From the NCBI GenBank assembly GCA_021806345.1, contig JAJZXP010000112.1:1-26361 (forward strand): a DNA stretch of 26,361 nucleotides. Direction: 5' to 3'. The notes under the pieces are model-generated. The model was not told the DNA's origin and did not search any database. It worked only from the letters and a program-made list of their open reading frames with translations. This document shows, one piece after another, positions 15,205 to 22,038 of this stretch (position 1 is the stretch's first letter; each line of letters opens with the position of its first letter). This DNA comes from Thermoplasmata archaeon. Its GTDB lineage: Archaea; Thermoplasmatota; Thermoplasmata; Thermoplasmatales; Thermoplasmataceae. Position numbers and translations under genes: made by a program.

Positions 15205-15594
15205 TCAATCTATTTCAATATTTGTCTCAAGGTGATTCCACAAGTGATGTTCCAGTTCGTAAGCCCATAGAGATTCAGGGATTTCATCAAAAAAAGATAT
15301 TGCATTAAAAGATAATTCATTTAATTCCTTTTGATCGTCATTTTCCATCCACTGCCTCACCCCCAATTTTATATCCACACTGTTATTGTTTCCCATAATA
15401 ACTGCTGTAATTGCTTTGTTTGTTGAAAGCAAAGCTCTCAGTATTCCCCCTTTCTTGGCTTGAATTATTATCCCAGACTTGGTTTCAGTTCGTTGAGTAA
15501 CGAATCCTTCCTCTTTAAAAAAACCCAACACAAAGTTTCCTATTCTGTGTAAGTCTACCTTGGAGTTCAAATAGAATCTTGATGCAAACTTCAT
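15205..15594 (-). CDS. conserved hypothetical protein, 129 aa
   Basis: I do not recognise a named function. The protein is small, mixed alpha/beta and acidic at the C-terminus. It begins MKFASRFYLNSKVDLHRIGN, followed by a region with SGIIIQAKKGGILRALLSTN and TAVIMGNNNSVDIKLGVRQW. Strands of the type 'GIIIQAxKxGxLRxxxxxNxAxTxxIxGxxxxxxVxxGxxxW' recall small bacterial and archaeal proteins of unknown function, some fused to zinc ribbons or membrane tails. The C-terminus, ELEHHLWNHLETNIEID, has a His/Glu-rich stretch that might bind metal, but that is speculation. The gene has a divergent promoter region of 37 bases shared with the exonuclease gene, with ggttataacc about 29 nt upstream as a possible TATA box. 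Confidence 0.6.
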   Translation of the reverse strand: MKFASRFYLNSKVDLHRIGNFVLGFFKEEGFVTQRTETKSGIIIQAKKGGILRALLSTNKAITAVIMGNNNSVDIKLGVRQWMENDDQKELNELSFNAISFFDEIPESLWAYELEHHLWNHLETNIEID

Positions 15595-15631
15595 CTTTCG
15601 AATAATTTAACAATGGTTATAACCTTATCCA

Positions 15632-16270
15632 ATGAAAAAATTACTTGCGATGGACATCGATATAGGGCTATCAAGAATTAAGAGACGGATCAACGGATCA
15701 AAAAGAGTTCTCGCTTTAGACCTTGAAACGCTTGTAAAGGACAGATTTCTCAGCAATGAGGATATTGTCGCTATTTCAATCGGCACATTGCAGGGTGAAT
15801 ATGAAGTTCTATTGGCGGATCCTTCTGATTATAACGAATACGACTTGTTGAAAAAATTAGATGAAATTATTGACTCATATCAACCAGAAGTAATCATAGG
15901 CTACAACCACGTCAGTTATGACATAACTCTAATCAACACGAAAATAGTATCTCTTTCCTATTCGAAGCAATTGTTCGCTCTGAAATATTTCTTTGGAACC
16001 AGTTACCTCATGGACATGATGTATTCGTGTGCACTGTATGGGAGACGTATCACGGGGGACTATAAAGTTACCAGCTTGAAAAATGTAGTCAGATCAGAAA
16101 TGTTCTCAAGTCTCAATTTAATGCGGGTAAAGGAGATAGTTTCGATACCAGACATGAACCCAGCCCAAGCCGTGGAATACCTCTGGAAAAATGATCCTGA
16201 AAGTCTCAGGAAATACTCTAAGGGCGATGTGCACGATCTGATTGAAATTTACAAATTTATTTTCAATTAG
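15632..16270 (+). CDS. stand-alone 3'-5' exonuclease of the DNA polymerase B type (RNase H-like fold)
   Basis: This 212-aa protein probably acts in the cytosol on nucleic acid ends. All three DEDDy exonuclease motifs are present in order: Exo I LALDLET (Asp30, Glu32), Exo II VIIGYNHVSYDI (Asn92, Asp97) and Exo III YSKGDVHDL (Tyr195, Asp199). The spacing and the 'GYNxxxYD' form of Exo II resemble the proofreading domain of family B polymerases, but no polymerase domain follows. A free-standing repair or RNA-processing nuclease is therefore more likely than a fragment, as the frame is complete with its own start and stop. A TATA-like ataatttaac lies about 25 nt upstream. The gene converges on the CBS gene with a gap of eight bases. 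ATG 15650 is an alternative start. Confidence 0.7.
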   Translation: MKKLLAMDIDIGLSRIKRRINGSKRVLALDLETLVKDRFLSNEDIVAISIGTLQGEYEVLLADPSDYNEYDLLKKLDEIIDSYQPEVIIGYNHVSYDITLINTKIVSLSYSKQLFALKYFFGTSYLMDMMYSCALYGRRITGDYKVTSLKNVVRSEMFSSLNLMRVKEIVSIPDMNPAQAVEYLWKNDPESLRKYSKGDVHDLIEIYKFIFN

Positions 16271-16278
16271 ACTTCTAA

Positions 16279-16701
16279 TTATAATATCCCGTATTTGCCT
16301 GCAACATTTTCGACATTTTCAACGTAATCTTCAAAAATTCTCAGGATATCCCGTGAGGTTATGACTCCTTTGTATTTTCCATCCTTACCAACCAGAATTC
16401 TTCTAATTCCATTCTTGCTCATGATAACTGTGACTTTTCTTGTGGGTACGTTCTCTTCGACACTCTTGATGTCGCTGCTCATTATTTCACGAAGGGTTAC
16501 GATTTCCGGATCCTTTTTGTCGGATAGAACTTTGCTCACCAGATCCCACTCGGTAACTATCCCCACTACCTTTCCCTCTTCGCCAACCAAAACAAAACCC
16601 TTATGATCTGTAGTCATTATCTTAGTAGCCGAGGCTGCACTTAAATTTGGGGGCAAAATGGAAGGTAAAGCACTCATTATGTCCTCAGCCGTCAATACCA
16701 T
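16279..16701 (-). CDS. two-CBS-domain protein
   Basis: This 140-aa protein consists of one pair of CBS motifs (a Bateman module) and nothing else. The first repeat covers about 5-65 (MTTDHKGFVLVGEEGKVVGIVTEWDL) and the second about 70-130 (KNGIRRILVGKDGKYKGVITSRDIL). Both end in the typical 'GxVTxxDL/I' turn with the Asp that usually contacts ribose in adenine-nucleotide-binding CBS domains. It is likely a ligand-sensing regulator in the cytosol, binding AMP, ATP or SAM. Its target is unknown. A TATA box 23 nt upstream suggests a leaderless mRNA. It is divergent from the proteasome beta gene. Confidence 0.85.
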   Translation of the reverse strand: MVLTAEDIMSALPSILPPNLSAASATKIMTTDHKGFVLVGEEGKVVGIVTEWDLVSKVLSDKKDPEIVTLREIMSSDIKSVEENVPTRKVTVIMSKNGIRRILVGKDGKYKGVITSRDILRIFEDYVENVENVAGKYGIL

Positions 16702-16717
16702 AGAGCCACATTTAACT

Positions 16718-16729
16718 AAAATATTTAAA
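16718..16729 (-). promoter_or_regulatory. TATA box of the CBS gene
   Basis: The minus strand reads tttaaatattt, centred about 23 nt before the ATG at 16701. It fits a leaderless transcript. Confidence 0.45.
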
Positions 16730-16756
16730 ATGGTTGTTAGGATTAAAAGCTCTTAT

Positions 16757-16782
16757 AACCAATTGCAGTCCAATGCTTGGTT
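16757..16782. repeat. inverted repeat between the CBS and proteasome beta promoters
   Basis: AACCAA pairs with TTGGTT (outer arm) and GCA with TGC (inner arm), with two unpaired T on one side and a six-base loop. It sits between the two divergent promoters, so it could be an operator or an RNA hairpin. The arms are short, so chance cannot be excluded. Confidence 0.3.
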
Positions 16783-16803
16783 GCCTATCCTAAAAATTCC
16801 AAA

Positions 16804-16840
16804 GTTTTTAATATTCTTACAAATTGACCTTACAGAGTGA
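16804..16840 (+). promoter_or_regulatory. TATA box and ribosome-binding site of psmB
   Basis: gtttttaatatt (16804-16815) is followed by GAGTGA (16835-16840), four bases before the ATG at 16845. The combination selects this ATG over the in-frame TTG at 16824, which would lie upstream of the expected transcript start. Confidence 0.5.
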
Positions 16841-16844
16841 AAGC

Positions 16845-17480
16845 ATGGAAAAATTAATGGAAACAGGAACAACTACAGTTGCCATAACTCTAAAAGATGC
16901 TGTAATAATGGCAACAGAAAGAAGAGTTACTATGGAACATTTCATAGCTCACAAGGACGGGCAAAAACTATTTCAGATCGATACCTACGCTGGAATGACT
17001 ATAGCTGGACTTGTGGGTGATGCTCAGGTACTGGTTAGATATATGAAGGCTGAACTGGAACTTTACAGAATGCAGAGAAAGATAAACATCCCAATAAGTG
17101 CGGCTGCCACTTTGCTTTCAAACATACTCAATCAAACCAAGTTTTACCCCTATATGGTTCAGATTCTAATAGGAGGTGTGGACTCAAAACCACATATATT
17201 CTCTGTAGACGCTGCGGGAGGATCAGTTGAAGACAAATTTGTCAGTACAGGATCAGGATCACCATACGTATATGGTGTCCTTGAGTCAATGTATAATAAA
17301 GATTTGTCTACCGACGAAGGAATTGATCTGGTGATAAAGGGCATTTCAGCTGCTAAATCAAGGGATTCTGCATCTGGAGGTATGATAGATATTGCAGTTA
17401 TTACCAAGGAAAAGGGCTTTGAAATGGTAGAAGAGTCAGAAGTCCTTAATAGAATTAAAAAACTAAAGTTAAATCTTTAA
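16845..17480 (+). CDS. psmB: proteasome beta subunit (20S core protease)
   Basis: This 211-aa precursor forms the proteolytic inner rings of the archaeal 20S proteasome with the alpha subunit (not in this window). An 8-residue propeptide, MEKLMETG, is removed by self-cleavage to expose Thr1 of [19 protein letters not shown]. The mature numbering gives Glu17 and the catalytic Lys33 (HKDGQK). The C-terminal half contains SIDAAGGS-like [26 protein letters not shown] and [12 protein letters not shown], with the expected catalytic-site Asp and Ser. As recalled, it is very close to the T. acidophilum subunit in sequence and length. The start at 16845 is set by that propeptide and by GAGTGA upstream. 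It precedes aCPSF1 by 49 bases but each has a TATA box. Confidence 0.95.
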   Translation: MEKLMETGTTTVAITLKDAVIMATERRVTMEHFIAHKDGQKLFQIDTYAGMTIAGLVGDAQVLVRYMKAELELYRMQRKINIPISAAATLLSNILNQTKFYPYMVQILIGGVDSKPHIFSVDAAGGSVEDKFVSTGSGSPYVYGVLESMYNKDLSTDEGIDLVIKGISAAKSRDSASGGMIDIAVITKEKGFEMVEESEVLNRIKKLKLNL

Positions 17481-17495
17481 ATCTTATTATTACAT

Positions 17496-17521
17496 AAATA
17501 TATAAAAACAGAGTTCAGGAG
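17496..17521 (+). promoter_or_regulatory. TATA box and possible SD of the aCPSF1 gene
   Basis: aaatatataaaa (17496-17507) is centred about 29 nt before the ATG at 17530. GGAG at 17518-17521 could act as an SD only on a longer transcript reading through from psmB. Two modes of translation, leaderless and SD-led, are therefore possible. Confidence 0.5.
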
Positions 17522-17529
17522 TTTTATAA

Positions 17530-19452
17530 ATGGTTTTCAGAGATTACATTGAAGAGGCAAAGGTCATATTCGATAAACTTGTCCCCGAAAATGGTATCAC
17601 AGAAGTTGTATACGAAGGACCAAATATTATAGTTTACACCAAAAATGAGCAATTATTTGCCAACAGGGAGGAAACTGCAGTTAAGGTTGCTCAGGAGATC
17701 AGACGACGAATTGCAATCAGACCAGATCCATCCATAATGAAGGGGGAGAATGAATCAAGAAAGATTGCAGAAGAAGTTATACCAAAAAGCGCGGGTTTGA
17801 AAGATATTTATTTTGAGGCTGACACAGGAGAAATGGTTATAGAATTGGAAGAACCATCAATAATATCCCAGAAAGATTCAGATTACTTGAAAACCATAAG
17901 GGCAAAGACAAACTGGTCTCCAAGAGTCATAAGAGCCCCTCCAATGCATTCTTACACAGTGAAAGAAATCAGAGAGTTCATGAGAGAAGTCAAGGATGAC
18001 AGGAAAAAATTTCTAAACTCCCTTGGACAGAAACTGAACTCACCGGTTATGATAGGTGAACCGTGGGTGAGAATAACGGCGCTGGGAGGGCACAGAGAAG
18101 TGGGAAGAAGTGCAACTCTGGTTTCCACCAACAACTCAAGAATACTGGTTGACTGCGGAATGATGAATACAAGCACTGCGGGAGAAAAACCATGGGAAGG
18201 ATCACCGTATCTCTATCTTCCTGAAATTCAGCCTCTTAGTTCCATAGACGCGGTAATTCTAACACATGCGCACTTAGATCATTCAGGAATGGCTCCCATG
18301 CTATACAAGTACGGTTATGAAGGGCCAATCTATATGACTCAACCCACAAGGGATCTTTCAACTCTTTTGCAAAACGACTTCATAAAAGTTGCACACATGG
18401 AAGGTTACAAAGCTCCATATGAGACGAAGCACATAAGAGAGGAACTAAAGAGAACAATTGTTTTGAGACAGAATGAAACCACCGACATAACTCCTGACGT
18501 AAGATTAACCTTTTACAATGCAGGTCACATACTGGGATCATCTTCGGTTCACCTTCACGTTGGTGATGGGCTTTACAATATCGTATTAAGCGGTGATGTA
18601 AAATTTGAAAAAACATGGCTCTTTAACCCAGCAAACAATAAATTTCCAAGAGTCGAAACCTTCATGACGGAAAGCACCTATGCAGGCAGAGATGATTATC
18701 ATAATACAAGAAAGGATGCGTCTGAAATCCTGGTAAGCATCATCAACAGGACATTCGAAAGGGGTGGGTCTATACTGATTCCTGTATTTGCCGTTGGAAG
18801 GAGCCAGGAAGTAATGATGGTTCTGGAGGAAGCAGTAAGAACTGGCCTTATTCCAAATATAACAGTGTACCTTGACGGAATGATCATGGAGGCGACATCC
18901 ATTCATGCAGCATATCCCGAATTTCTGAACAGAAACCTTAGGGAACAGATAATGGTAATGAGGGAAAATCCATTTATGAGCCCAATATTTAAGAAAGTGG
19001 AAACAAAAGAGCAGAGGCTTCAAATCTGTGATTCTGTGGAAAACAAAGTTGTCCTGGCAACCTCTGGGATGATGAGTGGGGGTCCTGTTATGGAGTACTT
19101 CAAAGCGTGGGCAGAATCTGCTAAAAATTCCCTGGTGTTCGTAGGTTATCAGGCAGATGGAACCTTTGGTAAGAGGGTCCAAAGGGGGGCTAAGGAGGTT
19201 ACGCTCGCAGACGGAGGAAAACCTACAACATATAAAATTAACATGAATGTAGAAACGGCGGAGGGATTTTCAGGGCATTCAGATAAAAAACAACTACTTG
19301 GATACATTGCAACGATGCAACCCAAACCAAAGAAGATACTGGTTAACCACGGCGACAGCGACAATGCGATTGAGTTGGCCAAATTGATAAGGCAAAAATT
19401 TGGAATTGAATCCCATGCATTGAGAAACTTGGAGACAGTAAGACTGTATTGA
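17530..19452 (+). CDS. fttA: archaeal CPSF1 / FttA, KH-beta-CASP ribonuclease and transcription terminator
   Basis: This 640-aa metallo-beta-lactamase/beta-CASP nuclease cleaves nascent RNA and ends transcription in archaea. An N-terminal pair of KH-type RNA-binding regions covers about 1-145 (ending near the basic APPMHSYTVKEIREFMREV). The catalytic part starts at ITALGGHREVGRSATLV. Metal and active-site motifs are intact: HAHLDH (246-251), the His in NAGHILGSSS (His333), Asp356 in LSGDVKF, ESTYA (beta-CASP motif A), FSGHSD with His583, and His607 in VNHGDSDN. It is full length for the family. An unknown 175-aa gene follows five bases after the stop, and a T-run lies just past that gene. The gene's own promoter lies after psmB. 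Confidence 0.95.
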   Translation: MVFRDYIEEAKVIFDKLVPENGITEVVYEGPNIIVYTKNEQLFANREETAVKVAQEIRRRIAIRPDPSIMKGENESRKIAEEVIPKSAGLKDIYFEADTGEMVIELEEPSIISQKDSDYLKTIRAKTNWSPRVIRAPPMHSYTVKEIREFMREVKDDRKKFLNSLGQKLNSPVMIGEPWVRITALGGHREVGRSATLVSTNNSRILVDCGMMNTSTAGEKPWEGSPYLYLPEIQPLSSIDAVILTHAHLDHSGMAPMLYKYGYEGPIYMTQPTRDLSTLLQNDFIKVAHMEGYKAPYETKHIREELKRTIVLRQNETTDITPDVRLTFYNAGHILGSSSVHLHVGDGLYNIVLSGDVKFEKTWLFNPANNKFPRVETFMTESTYAGRDDYHNTRKDASEILVSIINRTFERGGSILIPVFAVGRSQEVMMVLEEAVRTGLIPNITVYLDGMIMEATSIHAAYPEFLNRNLREQIMVMRENPFMSPIFKKVETKEQRLQICDSVENKVVLATSGMMSGGPVMEYFKAWAESAKNSLVFVGYQADGTFGKRVQRGAKEVTLADGGKPTTYKINMNVETAEGFSGHSDKKQLLGYIATMQPKPKKILVNHGDSDNAIELAKLIRQKFGIESHALRNLETVRLY

Positions 19453-19457
19453 TAAAT

Positions 19458-19985
19458 ATGAACAAAGTCATGACCGTAATTTATATTTCAGAGCGATCCA
19501 AGAAAGGCAACCAGTCCCTTGATGATTTGTTTAATTTCCTAATACCTATGGCACCTACCAGGATAATGATTGCTTTGGATAGAAATTCAGAAGAGGTATC
19601 AAACTTCATCCAAAAAAAATTTCCAGGATTGCCGGTAGATACACTGGAGTGCAATATTTCCGGTACCAAAGACCAAGAAGTAAGCGCGGCAGACTTGGAG
19701 GTCAAAAGGAAGATCCTATCACTGGGAATTGAAACACTGGCTAAGTATGTAGATTCAAATTTTAAGAATATGTACGATCTAAATTCCGAGGTAACTGTAT
19801 CACTTTTTAGAGCATTCTTTCAATTTTATTCAAACGCCATGCCGTCAGATTATGAAGTATTTTACGAGTACAGGAGACTTTGTATCCTTGGAAAAATTGT
19901 TAAGAAAAAGCCAGAAAATGGTGACATACTGATTGTCTCTCCATGGGATGCCTATTGGTTTATGGACGAACTAGAAAAGTCTTGA
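19458..19985 (+). CDS. unknown 175-aa protein linked to the aCPSF1 gene
   Basis: I do not recognise this family. The protein starts with a strand-like segment (VMTVIYISERSKKGNQSLDD) and then RIMIALDRNSEEVSNFIQKKFP. It has a helical middle (LEVKRKILSLGIETLAKYVDS, VTVSLFRAFFQFYSNAMP) and ends with DILIVSPWDAYWFMDELEKS. It lacks cysteines arranged for zinc and has no membrane helices. The alternation of short strands and helices suggests a Rossmann-like or nucleotide-binding-like small domain, but no motif confirms this. Start codons at 19458 and 19470 are both possible; the TTG at 19449 overlaps the aCPSF1 stop. The five-base spacing makes co-transcription and coupled translation with aCPSF1 likely, so an accessory role in RNA 3'-end formation is a hypothesis. 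Confidence 0.65.
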   Translation: MNKVMTVIYISERSKKGNQSLDDLFNFLIPMAPTRIMIALDRNSEEVSNFIQKKFPGLPVDTLECNISGTKDQEVSAADLEVKRKILSLGIETLAKYVDSNFKNMYDLNSEVTVSLFRAFFQFYSNAMPSDYEVFYEYRRLCILGKIVKKKPENGDILIVSPWDAYWFMDELEKS

Positions 19986-19991
19986 ATTATG

Positions 19992-19997
19992 TTTTTT
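19992..19997 (+). terminator. T-run terminator after the aCPSF1 operon
   Basis: Six T's lie seven bases past the stop of the 175-aa gene, followed by the next gene's TATA box. U-rich tracts are the signals used in archaeal termination, including by aCPSF1 itself. Confidence 0.35.
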
Positions 19998-20020
19998 ACG
20001 TTTCAACCGAAGAAAAGAAA

Positions 20021-20030
20021 ATTTTAAGTT
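20021..20030 (+). promoter_or_regulatory. TATA box that supports a TTG start
   Basis: attttaagtt is centred 26 nt before the TTG at 20052, the leaderless distance used elsewhere here. An in-frame TAA at 20037-20039 leaves no ATG or GTG as an alternative start. Confidence 0.45.
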
Positions 20031-20051
20031 TAGGGCTAAAATAGCGATCAG

Positions 20052-20804
20052 TTGGAGCAGAAAACAATATCTATAGTTATCCCGGCCTATAACGAGGCTC
20101 AAAGAATAGGTAAATTGTTGAAGGAAATCAGGGCCAGCGTTTCGAATATAAAAGAGGTAATTGTTGTATTTGATGGAAATGATAGCACCCCTGAGGTGGT
20201 CGAAACAATCTACCCAGATGCCAAAATTTTACAGTATACTAGAAAATTAGGAAAGGGAATGGCGGTTGTAAAAGGGATAGAGTCGGCAACTGGAGACATG
20301 GTTGCGTTCATTGATGCGGATGGATCTATTTCTGGCTCAGAGCTGGAAAGGTTGAAGGAATTCCAGAAAAATGATAATTTTGTAATAGCTTCACGGTGGC
20401 TGGAAACATCAAGGGTAGTGGGGAAACAGCCTCTGTACAGGATATTTCTTGGTCGAATTTTCCACTACTTTGTATTCTTCATTTTCCGAATTCCGCTTAA
20501 GGACACACAGTGTGGATTAAAGATCTTTAATACCAGGAATGCAAAGTCAATAATTCAAAAGGTTCAGGTTTATGATTGGGCATTTGATGTCTCAATGATC
20601 TACCACGGAATGGAAGAGGGACTGACACCTAAGGAAATAGGCATAACCTGGCTGAATGAGTCGAACTCCAAGTTAAAAGTGTTCACTACAGTTCCAAGGA
20701 TGTTTTTTTCTGTGGTACTGATGTGGATTGTAAACAAGCACGATAGATCATTCAAGATGAAAAATTTGATAAAACTTTTAAAATCAAAATTCGAAGGCTT
20801 ATAG
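20052..20804 (+). CDS. GT2 glycosyltransferase, dolichyl-phosphate glucosyltransferase (ALG5)-like
   Basis: This 250-aa GT-A fold enzyme probably transfers a sugar from a nucleotide donor to a polyprenyl phosphate on the inner membrane face. The nucleotide-binding start is IVIPAYNEAQRIGKLLKEI, and the DxD-type motif is FIDADGS (88-90). The acceptor-side signature is LKDTQCGLKIFNTRNAK, characteristic of ALG5/dolichyl-phosphate sugar synthases, followed by DWAFDVSMIYHG. There is no clear C-terminal transmembrane domain, only an amphipathic aromatic stretch (FHYFVFFIFRIPL). Translation appears to begin at TTG, since the upstream frame is closed by TAA at 20037-20039. It converges on the GT4 gene with a gap of 19 bases. 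Confidence 0.8.
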   Translation: MEQKTISIVIPAYNEAQRIGKLLKEIRASVSNIKEVIVVFDGNDSTPEVVETIYPDAKILQYTRKLGKGMAVVKGIESATGDMVAFIDADGSISGSELERLKEFQKNDNFVIASRWLETSRVVGKQPLYRIFLGRIFHYFVFFIFRIPLKDTQCGLKIFNTRNAKSIIQKVQVYDWAFDVSMIYHGMEEGLTPKEIGITWLNESNSKLKVFTTVPRMFFSVVLMWIVNKHDRSFKMKNLIKLLKSKFEGL

Positions 20805-20823
20805 GACAAAGTCAATTGCCAAA

Positions 20824-21927
20824 TTATTGGAGAGAACGAATAAAAGAATACAATCTTTCATTTATGACGTCAAGTTCATAGTTGCCCATGAAAAATTCGT
20901 GAATTTTGGGCTGTTTTTCCTTCAGCCTTGAAGAATTTTCGATAGCAGTGTCTATTGCAGCGGATAGAGAATCTACGTCAGGTTTTACAATGTTTATAAG
21001 ATCATTTTCTACTGCTTTCTTAAATGATTCTCTTAAAATACCGGTTGTGATCACTTGACATGATGCTGACATTGCCTCGATTACTGTCATTGGGAAAGAA
21101 TCCCATCTTGTAGGATAGATGAAATAGTGAGATTCCAAAAACAATTCTCTCAATTTCTGGTCGGAGACAATACCGTTAAAGTGGATGGAAGGTATTGAAT
21201 GAACTAGTTTATCAACATCCAAGCTTCCTCCCCCAACAATCTCCAGAGTACAGTTCTCTCTTTCCTTCATTTTCCACGATTCAATTAATAATTCTATACC
21301 TTTTATTCTCTCCAGTCTTCCAACGTACAGAAACTTGATTACATCTCCTTTATTGGGCAAACCCATATCCGGTGTACCGTTGGGAAGTTCCACTATTTTT
21401 GCCCTAGTGGCGAGTAGATTGTTAATTCTGTTTCTTCCAGGAAAACAGTGGAAAGCACTTATATTTTTGTAAATAAGATTGTTTGAATACAGTTTTGCCT
21501 TAAGAACATCTATGAGAGAATCACTCCTGAACTCTGCGTGATTACTTCCAATTACAATGTTATTTTTGAATAGTTTGCAATACTGGTTCTTTGTAAGATA
21601 AACTGGTCCATCAATCGGCCCCATTGCATCAATATACCTTTTTTTCATTATCAGGATAACCAGTGGAATAAGAAAATTGTCAAGCAGGAATGATAAAACT
21701 TTATTCTTTCTGAAAAATACAAATTTATTCTCAACAAGGTCAATATGTATAAACTGAACTTTTTTCCCATTGAATTCCACATGATCAAAACGCTGTCGAT
21801 CATAATACTTTGTGCCAACAACTTTTGCAACATCATTCCCTGATAAACCATTTAGGGTATTTACCATCCATCTTTCTATGCCACCTCCCATTTTTATGTC
21901 TGTGGTCATATGAAAGTTAATTTTCAC
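20824..21927 (-). CDS. GT4 family glycosyltransferase (GT-B fold)
   Basis: This 367-aa retaining glycosyltransferase probably extends a cell-surface or lipid-linked glycan from a nucleotide sugar. The N-terminal domain starts VKINFHMTTDIKMGGGIERW, with the glycine-rich acceptor loop at 14-16. The donor-domain hinge has VGRLERIKGIELLIESW (202-218), and the donor site is RWDSFPMTVIEAMSAS (274-289), the 'E-x7-E'-like block with Asp in place of the first Glu. The GTG at 21927 is chosen rather than the outer GTG at 21963 or ATG at 21942. The family N-terminus begins there, and the TATA box at 21946-21956 is centred about 25 nt upstream, making it leaderless. It is divergent from the DUF2079 gene. 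Confidence 0.8.
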   Translation of the reverse strand: MKINFHMTTDIKMGGGIERWMVNTLNGLSGNDVAKVVGTKYYDRQRFDHVEFNGKKVQFIHIDLVENKFVFFRKNKVLSFLLDNFLIPLVILIMKKRYIDAMGPIDGPVYLTKNQYCKLFKNNIVIGSNHAEFRSDSLIDVLKAKLYSNNLIYKNISAFHCFPGRNRINNLLATRAKIVELPNGTPDMGLPNKGDVIKFLYVGRLERIKGIELLIESWKMKERENCTLEIVGGGSLDVDKLVHSIPSIHFNGIVSDQKLRELFLESHYFIYPTRWDSFPMTVIEAMSASCQVITTGILRESFKKAVENDLINIVKPDVDSLSAAIDTAIENSSRLKEKQPKIHEFFMGNYELDVINERLYSFIRSLQ

Positions 21928-21945
21928 ATGGGATAATCGCATTAG

Positions 21946-21956
21946 GTTAATTATTC
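21946..21956 (-). promoter_or_regulatory. TATA box that supports a GTG start for the GT4 gene
   Basis: On the minus strand gaataattaac is centred about 25 nt before the GTG at 21927. The outer candidate starts at 21963 and 21942 would lie upstream of, or inside, the expected transcript start region. Confidence 0.4.
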
Positions 21957-22038
21957 TTAACACTTGGCATTAAACAAGAAGTTAATCCTGCTAAGGGCAT
22001 TATTTTATACGGTTGTTATAATATGTGACTCTTGTCTA

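Noticed and set aside
16658..16840. 60-aa plus-strand open frame across the CBS start and intergenic region
   Set aside because: It crosses a clear CBS start and both promoters, and has no recognisable motif or RBS.
18586..19182. 198-aa open frame on the minus strand inside the aCPSF1 gene
   Set aside because: It is fully antisense to a clearly coding, full-length aCPSF1 gene. Its translation is rich in Cys, His and Trp with no family motif, typical of a shadow frame.
21964..22038. Extended TTG start of the DUF2079 gene
   Set aside because: The extra residues lie over the divergent promoter region. A TATA-like box sits at the leaderless distance before the ATG at 22039, and family proteins do not need the extension.
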